A DNA stretch of 64,000 nt, taken from the NCBI GenBank assembly GCA_937915775.1, contig CALGGQ010000352.1:1-64000 (forward strand). Reading direction: 5' to 3'. The position numbers and the translations under genes are program-made. Below the pieces are notes generated by a model. It searched no databases. It was given only the letters and a program-made list of their open reading frames with translations, and had not been told where the DNA came from. This document shows positions 34,558 to 43,600 of this stretch, piece by piece (position 1 is the stretch's first letter; the number at the start of each line of letters is the position of its first letter). The DNA comes from an uncultured Clostridia bacterium (GTDB taxonomy: Bacteria; Bacillota; Clostridia; Oscillospirales; Acutalibacteraceae).

Positions 34558-34575
34558 ACAAACACACTCTATTCT

Positions 34576-34603
34576 ATTATATACAAATTAGAATAAAAAT
34601 CAA
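34576..34603 (-). promoter_or_regulatory. Invertible outward-facing promoter
   Basis: On the minus strand, -35 TTGATT (34603-34598) and -10 TATAAT (34581-34576) are separated by 16 bases. The predicted start, near 34569, reads out through the left repeat into the bidirectional terminator at 34507. If the segment inverts about its repeats, the start maps to about 35652 and would drive the T7SS operon with a leader of about 64 bases. Confidence 0.65.
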
Positions 34604-34685
34604 GTAAATACAGACATTTTATCAAACTCGTTACGCCTTTATTCGTTCTTGCCGATAAAAAAATATGATATAAGGAGGTATTCCC

Positions 34686-35630
34686 TTGATTAATCAAGAT
34701 TATAAAATTGACAATATTTCTTTTGCTGTTGTGCTAGATATGTGGCTGGTATCCAATAAGGTGCATATCAAACATTCAACATATGATAAATACAATTACA
34801 TCATAGAAAGGCATATTGTACCTGATTTGGGTAGCTTTCCTATTTCAATGTTAAACTCCGTAACAATTAACGAATTTCTTAACAATAAATTAAATAACGG
34901 TGGAATTGAATCAGGTGAACCGTTAGCTCCATCTTATGTTGGAACAATGTCTCTGATAATCAGTTCTACTATGCAGTTTGCAGCAAATGAGAATTTCTGC
35001 TCACAGTTGAAAAACCCCATTTTCAAACCAACGAATAATTCAAGCAATTTTCACATTCTCAATAAGAAAGATAGCAATAAACTAACTGAGAACATCGCTG
35101 GTGAATTAGATGAAACTGGATTAGGTATATTATTGGCATTGTATATGGGATTAAGAATTGGAGAGATTTGTGCGTTGAAATGGGAAGATATTGATTTTTA
35201 TAATAATCTGTTATTTGTTCACTCAACGGTTTCCAGAGTTAAAAATGATAACAAAACTGAATATGTGATTGATACTCCGAAAACAAAATCATCAATCAGG
35301 CAGATTCCGATTCCTAAAAAGATAATCGGCTTCATAAAATCCGTTTATCAACAACGAAAATCAGATTATGTTATATCTAATAAGGCAGGTTTTGTTATAC
35401 CAAGAAGTTTTGAGTATCGTTATCACAAAGTTTTGAAACAAACAGGGATTGAAGCTATAAACTTCCACTCGCTAAGACATACATTTGCAACTAATTGTAT
35501 CTCAAACGGTATGGATGTTAAATCCCTGAGTGAAATACTCGGACACGCTAACACAAATACCACAATGCAAATTTATGTTCACCCTTCAATGGATATAAAA
35601 CGTAAACAAATTAACAAGGTTTTTCAATAA
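34686..35630 (+). CDS. Tyrosine recombinase (putative invertase)
   Basis: A TTG start at 34686 lies seven bases after AAGGAGG. The 314-residue protein has an N-terminal SAM-like core-binding domain ('YDKYNYIIERHIVPDLGSFPISML') and a complete catalytic domain: arginine in 'GLRIGEICALKWEDID' near 156, 'HSLRHTFATN' near 260, 'LGHANTNTTM' and tyrosine in 'MQIYVHP' near 297. It has no arm-binding extension of the kind seen in the ICE integrase at 60083. The gene lies inside 23-bp inverted repeats that look like its own target sites. I therefore infer an invertase acting on the neighbouring T7SS promoter. Confidence 0.88.
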   Translation: MINQDYKIDNISFAVVLDMWLVSNKVHIKHSTYDKYNYIIERHIVPDLGSFPISMLNSVTINEFLNNKLNNGGIESGEPLAPSYVGTMSLIISSTMQFAANENFCSQLKNPIFKPTNNSSNFHILNKKDSNKLTENIAGELDETGLGILLALYMGLRIGEICALKWEDIDFYNNLLFVHSTVSRVKNDNKTEYVIDTPKTKSSIRQIPIPKKIIGFIKSVYQQRKSDYVISNKAGFVIPRSFEYRYHKVLKQTGIEAINFHSLRHTFATNCISNGMDVKSLSEILGHANTNTTMQIYVHPSMDIKRKQINKVFQ

Positions 35631-35662
35631 AAGCAGCAGGTCAAAACTGACCTGCTGCTTTT
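35631..35662 (+). terminator. Terminator between recombinase and T7SS operon
   Basis: AAGCAGCAGGTCA (35631-35643) pairs perfectly with TGACCTGCTGCTT (35648-35660) around AAAC, and TTTT follows. The stop codon is immediately upstream. It should block readthrough from the recombinase gene into the T7SS operon in this orientation. Confidence 0.9.
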
Positions 35663-35687
35663 CGTAGAAGTATGAGTTCTACGAAAA
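35659..35687 (+). repeat. Right inverted repeat (recombination site)
   Basis: TTTTCGTAGAA (35659-35669), a 7-base spacer GTATGAG, and TTCTACGAAAA (35677-35687) give perfect 11-bp inverted arms. Positions 35664-35686 are the reverse complement of the left site. The T-run of the terminator overlaps the left arm. Confidence 0.85.
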
Positions 35688-35715
35688 AATTATATATTCA
35701 TTTGCGGAGCTATCT

Positions 35716-36822
35716 ATGAAGTTAAAATACAAAAAAAAGAAAAACACTGTTATGGTAACTATAAAGTTACCTAAAGATGCTGTAATTAATCTTAACCAGT
35801 ATGATACTCTGGCAAAAAGCAATAGGCTTAGTTTAGCTAAGTTGGAAAGTGTAAAAAAGAATAAATTGGCATATTCCATTTCTAATGTTGTAACACTAAG
35901 TGAACATTTAAAAACCGAAATAGGTAAAGATGAATGCATTTATATTATAGAACAGATAATTGAAATTTACCAAGTGATCAATGAATGTGGACTAAGTGAT
36001 TCAAATTTATTGATGAGCGATAGCGAAATTTTCATAAACACTTCTACGTTTGAGTTGTTTTTTGTATATGTTCCTGTAATATCCGTTTCGGAGAAGTTGA
36101 ATATCATACAATGTATTAAACAGACAATTAATCAGTTCAAGTTGCCTAAACAGGATTCCTCCTTTCTGATTGAACTGAATAAATTTGTTAAACATACAAA
36201 AGTATCTGATGTAAAGGAAATCAAGATATATTTAGAAAAAACTAAAAAAATGGATTTCTTTACTGCAAATAAAAACAGTACGGCTTCCGACAATAATTAT
36301 GACGATGATGTAACAGATGTTATGCAAATCGATATTGATAACGATGTAACTGATGTTATGAAGGAAATGTCTACAATTGGTACTGCACAACAGAACAACA
36401 ATAGCGCTCATATTTCATTACCAACATCTGTCACGAAGGAAGGAACAGATGATGAAACCATATACTTAGATGACGATGAAACCTTAATTGGTAATTGTGA
36501 TTATGAAGCACAAAGTAAAGATGCCAACAATGTGTTTTTAAAGAGACTTTCTACTGAGGAAACGATAGTTATAGATAAACCTGTTTTTAGAATCGGGAAG
36601 GAAGTCGGATGCGTAGATTATGTTGTAAGCAACAATGTAGCAATCAGTAGAAGTCACGCAGATATTATTAGCAGAAAAGGTAAATATTATGTGTTTGATC
36701 TTCGCTCTAAAAACAAAAGTTATGTAAACAATCGAGTGCTTCCTGCTGAAAAAGAAATAGAAATCACTAATGGCGATATACTTAAACTTGCGAACGAGGA
36801 ATTTGTTTTTCAAACAATATAA
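35716..36822 (+). CDS. DUF6382-like/FHA protein, first T7SS gene
   Basis: A soluble protein of 368 residues. The N-terminal 150 residues resemble DUF6382, which I consider possibly related to the pseudokinase-like domain of EssB/YukC ('LSEHLKTEIGKDECIYIIEQIIEIYQVINE', 'FINTSTFELFFVYVPV'). A linker at about 190-265 is rich in acidic-Thr motifs (DDVTDVM twice, DDETIYLDDDETLIG). The C-terminal FHA domain (about 285-365) shows 'FRIGKE', 'VAISRSHADI' and 'SKNKSYVNNRVL', the phosphothreonine-binding loops. There is no membrane segment. It is the first gene after the recombination site; its GGAG lies seven bases before the ATG. Confidence 0.75.
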   Translation: MKLKYKKKKNTVMVTIKLPKDAVINLNQYDTLAKSNRLSLAKLESVKKNKLAYSISNVVTLSEHLKTEIGKDECIYIIEQIIEIYQVINECGLSDSNLLMSDSEIFINTSTFELFFVYVPVISVSEKLNIIQCIKQTINQFKLPKQDSSFLIELNKFVKHTKVSDVKEIKIYLEKTKKMDFFTANKNSTASDNNYDDDVTDVMQIDIDNDVTDVMKEMSTIGTAQQNNNSAHISLPTSVTKEGTDDETIYLDDDETLIGNCDYEAQSKDANNVFLKRLSTEETIVIDKPVFRIGKEVGCVDYVVSNNVAISRSHADIISRKGKYYVFDLRSKNKSYVNNRVLPAEKEIEITNGDILKLANEEFVFQTI

Positions 36823-36828
36823 ATTAAT

Positions 36829-37608
36829 ATGAAAAAATCTTACCAAACATTTGCAATATCCGATATTGGAACATCGAAAAGAGTGAATCAAGATAGTTTA
36901 ATTGTAAAACACAAAGTGATATTGCACAAAGAAGTTCTAATGGCAATTATTTGTGACGGAGTTGGTGGGTTATCAAAAGGAGAAATAGCAAGTTCAACAG
37001 TTATTGATGAATTTCGCAAATGGTTTACCAAGCATCTAAAAAATGAGCTCCGAGATGTTGATATGCGTGTAATTGGAAGTAAGTGGGAGCTTTTAGCAAA
37101 GAGCATCAATTCCGAAATACGTGAATACTCAGAAAAAATCAATATTAAAATGGGAACTACTCTTACGGGTGTTCTCTTTATCGATGATGAGTATATTGTT
37201 GTACATGTTGGAGATAGTCGCCTCTATTATATTGGCAATGAACTTACTCAATTAACTGAAGATCATACAATTGTAGCAAGAGAGGTAAAAAAAGGAATAC
37301 TGACTCCTGAGCAAGCAGAAAAAGACAAAAGAAAACATATTATTTTTCAATGCATAGGAGCTAATCACGAAGTCGCTCCACAAATCATAACAGGAAAAAG
37401 TGAATCCGGGGTGTATTTGTTGTGCTCCGATGGGTTCAGAAATCGTTTATCTGAACAAGAAATGATTAGTGCATTTCAAAATAGCAATATCAAAGAAATA
37501 AAGCAAAATTGTAAGGCTATTATTGAAACCGTAAAAGAACGTGGTGAAAGAGATAATATATCTGTCATTGCTATTAGAAGAAATCAAGCAGAATTAGCTA
37601 TATCATAA
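36829..37608 (+). CDS. PP2C-family Ser/Thr phosphatase
   Basis: A protein of 259 residues with the PP2C metal-binding motifs: 'NQDSL' near 23, 'CDGVGGLSKG' near 42, 'VVHVGDSRLYYI' near 124, 'LLCSDGF' near 197 and 'ERDNISVIAI' near 243. It should remove phosphate from Thr/Ser on proteins modified by the kinase encoded at 37804. The FHA proteins of this operon are likely substrates or readers. It follows the preceding gene by six bases and lacks a strong ribosome site, so coupling is likely. Confidence 0.9.
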   Translation: MKKSYQTFAISDIGTSKRVNQDSLIVKHKVILHKEVLMAIICDGVGGLSKGEIASSTVIDEFRKWFTKHLKNELRDVDMRVIGSKWELLAKSINSEIREYSEKINIKMGTTLTGVLFIDDEYIVVHVGDSRLYYIGNELTQLTEDHTIVAREVKKGILTPEQAEKDKRKHIIFQCIGANHEVAPQIITGKSESGVYLLCSDGFRNRLSEQEMISAFQNSNIKEIKQNCKAIIETVKERGERDNISVIAIRRNQAELAIS

Positions 37609-37621
37609 ATAAGGAATACAT

Positions 37622-37804
37622 ATGGGAATTTTAACTAACAAACTAATTTTAATTATTGGAATTGCTTTAATAGTCTGCTCAATAATTGCGGCAATTATCT
37701 ATATTTTTATAATAAAGATAAGAAAGGTAAAACTAAACGCTCAATTTGATGCTGAGTATGGACAAGAGGATATTAAGCATAATGATAAAGATAGGAAAGA
37801 ATAA
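37622..37804 (+). CDS. Small single-pass membrane protein, 60 aa
   Basis: One hydrophobic helix (about residues 7-31, 'LILIIGIALIVCSIIAAIIYIFII') precedes a charged cytoplasmic tail. The stop codon overlaps the kinase start by one base. There is no recognisable family. As the only small membrane protein before the kinase, it might take the place of a missing T7SS membrane component such as EssA, but this is a guess from position. Confidence 0.6.
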   Translation: MGILTNKLILIIGIALIVCSIIAAIIYIFIIKIRKVKLNAQFDAEYGQEDIKHNDKDRKE

Positions 37805-40671
37805 TGTCAAAAGTAATAGCATCGACATATGAGATTATAGAGAAAATTGGTTCTGGTGGAGGAGGCAATGTATATCTCGCCACACATTTGCGGTTAGGGA
37901 AAAGAGTTGTCTTAAAAGCAGATAAAAGGAAAATCACCACCAAGCCTGAGCTCCTTCGCAGAGAAGTTGATATTCTAAAAGAACTTCATCACTCATATAT
38001 ACCCCAGGTTTACGATTTCTTTATTGAAGATGAAACGGTTTATACCGTAATGGACTATATACAAGGCGAGAGTCTTGATAAACCGTTAAAACGGGGCGAA
38101 AAGTTTTCTCAACCACAAGTCATTAAATGGGCAAGACAGATATTAGAAGCTCTTTGTTATTTACATGAACCTATTCACGGGGAGCCACCCAAAGGATATG
38201 TTCATAGTGACATTAAACCTGCGAATATAATGAGGACACCTTACAATGACATTAGTTTAATCGACTTTAATATTGCATTGGCACTTGGGGAAGAAAATGT
38301 CATTGGGTGTAGTGCTGGCTATGCTTCACCCGAACACTATGGATTAGATTATTCATCATTTAGTTCAAATACTGTCTCAATTGATGATAACGAAACCAAA
38401 ACCCTAATTGAGGAAACAGTAACATTAACTCTTTCAAATTCTTCATCGAGTTCTAATAAGAGTCAAAAAAAAATATTACCTGATGTTCGTTCCGATATAT
38501 ACAGTCTGGGAGCAACGCTATACCACCTATTAAGTGGACATCGTCCCTCAAAAGATGCAAAAGAAGTAGTTCCACTTTCAAACACTGAGTTTAGTCCACA
38601 GCTTGTAAAGATTATTTCGAAAGCTATGGAACCCAATCCAGATATGCGTTATCAGACTGCTGAAGAAATGTTATTTGATTTAACGCACCTGCGAGAAAAC
38701 GACAAACGAACAATAACACTAAAGCAAAATAACAGAACATCTACGATTATTATTACAACTTTTTTTGTAATTGGTCTTTTAACAAGTTTTGTTGGCCTAC
38801 AAAGAATGCAAACTGAAGAAAAGTGGCTGAAACTATCTGAGTATTCCCAAACGGCGTTATCTAATGGAGATACGATTGCTGCAATAAATTATGCACTTGA
38901 AGCATTACCGAATCGTACATCCATATTATCGCCAAATGTTTTACCTGAAGCACAAAAGGCTTTAACAGATGCGGTCAGTATATATGATTTGAATGATGGA
39001 TTTAAGCCATATAGACAATATGAATTGCCTAATAAACCTTTAGCTTTAAAGTTATCACCAGATGGAAATACCGCTGCCTGTATATATTCGGGTAATATCG
39101 TGTTAATCGATACAAATACTGCACAGGACATTATAACATTACCCACGGATAAGTCGGCACTATCCGAAATTGAATATTTGGACAATAATGTAATTATCTA
39201 TGCCGGCGTACAGGGCGTTACCTCATATGATATTGAGACTAATCAGCAACTCTGGTGTGGAAACAAAGGAACAGCCATATCTATATCTGAAGATGGCAGT
39301 ACTGTGGCAGCAATATATAAGGACGAAAGTAAAGCAACCATTTATAACGCTAAAACGGGTGTTATAAAGAAGGAAATATCCTTTGGAAATAAAAAGCAAA
39401 GCGTTACTGTGAACGATATTTTTGCCAATCCAAATGATAATTTATTTGAAATTAACGAAAATGGTAGCTTGCTGGGCGTAAGTTTTCAGGATGGATCTTT
39501 GATGGTTTATAATTTGCTATCCGCTAATAATGATATAGAACTGTTTGATAGCGCATCTGGATATACGCACTTTGAGGGTGGTTTTTATAAAGAATATTTT
39601 GCATTTTCCGGCACTAAGGAAAATAACTCGGTTTTTGCAGTTATAGATACTAAAAGCAAATCTCAAACCGGAGGCTTCAACTCAAAAAACTATTTTGGAG
39701 TGACAACTGATAATAACGGGATATATGTTCAAACAGAGAATCTCTTAGTAAAAATTAATCCTGTAACCGGAGAACAGACACCTTTAATTACAACTCCAAA
39801 TAATATTTCTCACTACTCTATAAGTGATAAAAGCGCTCTCGTTTCCAGTAGCCAAACAATTCAATTTTTCAATGAAAATGCAAAAGAGATAACAAATATA
39901 GAGGAAACGGAAAACATTGATTTTGTTCAATTATCTAACGGTGTTGCAATTATCGGAACATTAAACTCTCCAATATTAAAAATACTAAAATATAAGGATT
40001 TTGATAGTAGTAATGTGTTTGTGTATGATACATCAAATGATCATGATGAGTTAAGAATAAGTGCAGACTACAAAACTGTCATGATGTTCTCATATAAACA
40101 ATTCAAGATATTTGATATAAACGGTGAGTTAATAAACAAAACCAATATTTCAAATTCTGAACAGGTTTATGATCAACAGTACATAAGGAAGAATAACGAT
40201 TCATTCCTTGAGGTTACTTATAATAATGGAACGGTGATAACCTATGATGCAACAACCGGAAAGAAAATTGATGAACACAATATAGAAAAACCGGATTTGT
40301 CATTGTATGAAGAATTTATTACCGAGAATTATAAAATAGAATCGCCACTGCATGGAGAACCAAAAATATATGACTTAAAATCAGGTGAGTTAATTAAAGA
40401 GTTGAGCGAAGACGGTTATTTGACATATGCAACGCAGGTTAATAATCAGTTGATTCTTCAATTTCTTAGCGTTGATAATCAACAGTATGGCGTTATTTTG
40501 AACGAAAGATGCGAAAAAATAGCAAATCTTCCTTGTCTTTGTGATGTTTATAATGACGAACTGTACTTTGATTATCCTACGGGAAACATGCGAAAATCTC
40601 GCATTTATAATATAAATGAAATAAAAAATATTGCTCAGAAGAGTTTACAGGAGGAAAACGGCAATGAATAA
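37804..40671 (+). CDS. Transmembrane Ser/Thr kinase with propeller-like extracellular domain
   Basis: The protein has 955 residues. The kinase domain shows a glycine loop 'GSGGGGNVY' (16-24), Lys38, an HSD catalytic loop (134-136, HRD variant) with KPAN, and DFN (154-156) in place of DFG. A Ser/Thr-rich insertion (about 185-222) with 'ETKTLIEETVTLT' follows the activation segment. One membrane helix lies at about 311-331. The outer 600 residues contain repeated beta-strand units of 'L.PDGNTAACIYSG..VLIDTNT' type, like WD40/PQQ propellers, and would serve as a sensor. It differs from PASTA kinases. It probably phosphorylates the FHA proteins and possibly EssC. Confidence 0.82.
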   Translation: MSKVIASTYEIIEKIGSGGGGNVYLATHLRLGKRVVLKADKRKITTKPELLRREVDILKELHHSYIPQVYDFFIEDETVYTVMDYIQGESLDKPLKRGEKFSQPQVIKWARQILEALCYLHEPIHGEPPKGYVHSDIKPANIMRTPYNDISLIDFNIALALGEENVIGCSAGYASPEHYGLDYSSFSSNTVSIDDNETKTLIEETVTLTLSNSSSSSNKSQKKILPDVRSDIYSLGATLYHLLSGHRPSKDAKEVVPLSNTEFSPQLVKIISKAMEPNPDMRYQTAEEMLFDLTHLRENDKRTITLKQNNRTSTIIITTFFVIGLLTSFVGLQRMQTEEKWLKLSEYSQTALSNGDTIAAINYALEALPNRTSILSPNVLPEAQKALTDAVSIYDLNDGFKPYRQYELPNKPLALKLSPDGNTAACIYSGNIVLIDTNTAQDIITLPTDKSALSEIEYLDNNVIIYAGVQGVTSYDIETNQQLWCGNKGTAISISEDGSTVAAIYKDESKATIYNAKTGVIKKEISFGNKKQSVTVNDIFANPNDNLFEINENGSLLGVSFQDGSLMVYNLLSANNDIELFDSASGYTHFEGGFYKEYFAFSGTKENNSVFAVIDTKSKSQTGGFNSKNYFGVTTDNNGIYVQTENLLVKINPVTGEQTPLITTPNNISHYSISDKSALVSSSQTIQFFNENAKEITNIEETENIDFVQLSNGVAIIGTLNSPILKILKYKDFDSSNVFVYDTSNDHDELRISADYKTVMMFSYKQFKIFDINGELINKTNISNSEQVYDQQYIRKNNDSFLEVTYNNGTVITYDATTGKKIDEHNIEKPDLSLYEEFITENYKIESPLHGEPKIYDLKSGELIKELSEDGYLTYATQVNNQLILQFLSVDNQQYGVILNERCEKIANLPCLCDVYNDELYFDYPTGNMRKSRIYNINEIKNIAQKSLQEENGNE

Positions 40672-43600
40672 AATTAAAAGAGTAATATCATTAATCTTAA
40701 CAGTTGTTATGCTTATTTCAACTGTTCTGTCAACAAGCATATTAGTACAAGCTTCAATGTTACCTTTAGAGGAAAAAGAAGTTTGCTTGTTACTAATTGA
40801 CAAAACAAAAGAAGAATTAACTTCTCTACCAATTAAGGATGTTTTGAATAATTTTTTGGATTACTCAGGACAGTATGTTGCCGTGTCAAAAAATGCAACA
40901 ACCGTATGGCAATATGTTAAATCCGATGAAGACGGCATAGAAGAATATAAACAGATAGACATTGCACGTAACGATAGGATTGACCTTTCTGCACCAGAAG
41001 ATAATATTTCTGAATATACAAAAGAATTAATTATTGGTTCAGAAAACCAATTAGACAAAGAAAATATCCGTTACATAGTAAGAATATATTTATCTCAAAC
41101 TCCAACCGAAGAAATAGAATATGAACTTTACGCTGAGAAAAGCAATGGGCAGCGAGATAAAGTTACGCCCGAAAGGGTCGAAAAGGGTATTAATACTCAA
41201 CTTGGTTCTTCAGTTGCTGTCACACAATATGTTGTTTCTTCACCTGACTCGGAGAGCACCTACTACTTAAATGTGAAATCGGAAGCTGATAAACATCCAA
41301 ATATAACAACTGAAATTTATGACTTTTGGGATTATATTTTATCAAGCTATACAGGAGGAACACCAACTAATCGAGCCGACACTACATTAAACCAAAACAT
41401 GAAAAATTCTGGTACTGGAAGAGAAGTCACCTCTGGTGGAACAAGTATGTTTATATTAATGTATCGAGATAAAAATGGCGATTTAGTAGGTTTGCCTTCA
41501 TATATTGGATTCTCATTTGTAAAAGATGCCTCATATGTTAAAGGAAGCTTGTACAAAAAGAACGGCAGTCAATTCAACGATGTAATAATGCAAACCACTG
41601 ATGCAATAACTTTTGACGATATCGATGCTGTTTTTGAGGGACAAGGTGTACAGCAAATCTGTTTAATGCTTAAAGAGGGCTATAGCGTAGATGAAGATTA
41701 TTACTGCGTTTTAGATTCGCATGGTGTGGATGAAGGTTGGGAAAATGCCAACACGCATGTTACAAAAGCGGTAGAAGGTCTTTATGATAGCCTCAATGAT
41801 GCTTCTGGCTGTACTGATATAAAAGACCAGTTGATACCATCAGATTCAACATCCTCAAGTCGTGGTTATAAAGCAAATTATAATTATAGAAATCAAGGCG
41901 TTCCGTTTACAATATTTTTTGAAGATGGGGCAATCAGAAAAATTATTGTTTTAGTGACCGAATATGTATCTGATTTTGATGAGAATTATGTGCGGAGTTT
42001 TACTGAGAAACCTATTATTGGAGCTGCAGACCCATGGCTTCGAGTTACAGGAGCATCAAGCACTTCGGGGAAAAAATATGATACCTATGTAGTTGAAAAC
42101 GGTAAAAACATCAATATGGATACCTATTATGGCTATGGGTACCAGACTATATTTATTAACGATTCCAACGCTGATCTTTCAAATATTAAACCAGAATTTT
42201 GGTACGCTAACACAGACAGAGTATATGCTGTTTCAAAGGATACTGGTAAGAAAATAGACGAAAATCACACACGGGATTTTAGCAATGAAAATCAACAATA
42301 CACGGGTATTATAACGGAAAACGAAAAAGAAAATGGTCGCAACTATTGGATCACTTTCAAAAAACTCAACAATAAAGGACCGGAACTTTATGTTTATGGA
42401 CCAAGAGAACGAGAAGTAATTCTTGATGAATATTTTGAATTTAAGCATGATATTTTAATTGCCAATATTGGTAATGCGCCTCTTGAGGATATAAGCGTTG
42501 AATTAAAAGATGCCGAGAATGTAAAGCTCGATCCGTATTGGACTGTTGGAGACGATGGCAATAATACTCTTGCGGCATTTTCTACAACAAGCAAAACCAC
42601 AAAATATGGCGAGTTGCCTAATCTCGCAAAAATCAGATTGCTTCCGGATGGAGATGGCGAGGTTAAAGGAACCCTAATTATTAGAGCGAAAAATCAAGAA
42701 CCTGTAATGATTACGCTTAATGGTACAGCACAAAATCCAGAGATTGTTACTGAAACGCTTAGTGAAGCTGTAAAATATGTTCCATATCAGCATATTGTAG
42801 CAACAAATAATATGCATGACTGGGTAGATACAGAATTTAGTATTGTTAATGGTGCTTTGCCGGCTGGTGTAACTCTTAATAGCTCTACAGGTGAAATCTA
42901 TGGTGTTCCTACTGAGCCTGAAGGAGATGTTGCCGAAACATATACCTTTACTGTCGAAGCAAAATATTTGGTTGAGGGAGAAGAAGGTTACTTTAATCCA
43001 TCACAAAAAGAGTTCACATTAACTGTGAAACCAAATACAGATTCTAATGTTTACTTGGCTTCAGATAGCGATGAGGGATACTATATTCAGGAGCATATTG
43101 GTACAGAAACAACACAATATCACTATGAGTTGGATGAATTTATCGATACGTTATTCGTTTCAAATGGTACATACGGCGAATTCCAGGGACTATGGTTGAA
43201 TGGCGTTCTCCTTGTCGAAGGCGAAGATTACTCATCAGAAGAAGGTAGCACAAGGATAACTATCAACAGTCAGACTTTTGAAAATAAAGCAAAGCCAAAT
43301 GAGACAAATACTATCGCTATGGAATTTAGGAATGATAGCAATGAAGTTAATAGAACTTCGCAGAACTTTGTTCCTAAAAAGGATGTTTCTGTTCAAAATG
43401 TTATTAACAAAATTGCTGCATTACCATCTAACATTACTCTTGCAAATAAGAGCGAGGTACAGTCTGCAAGAAGCGCTTATAATGGACTGACATCATCTCA
43501 AAGGAGCAAGGTTACCAATTACAGCAAATTGACCGCTGCGGAAAGCAAAATTGCTCAATTAGAAGAAGCGGCAGCCAATCAAGCAGCAGCGGACAAGGTA

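Larger units (their letters stand above)
34535..35686. mobile_element. Putative invertible segment carrying its own recombinase
   Basis: A 1,152-base segment is bounded by perfect 23-bp inverted repeats and contains one gene, a tyrosine recombinase. The repeats lie outside all coding regions, so inversion would break no gene. Inside, a minus-strand promoter faces left next to the left repeat, and a terminator sits next to the right repeat. In this orientation the T7SS operon at 35716 is shielded. After inversion the promoter would face it. Inverted rather than direct repeats argue for inversion, not excision. Confidence 0.75.

Noticed and set aside
35716..36822. A promoter just downstream of the right inverted repeat (TATATT near 35690)
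   Set aside because: No acceptable -35 lies at 16-18 bases; the sequence there is the recombination site itself. A weak promoter cannot be fully excluded.
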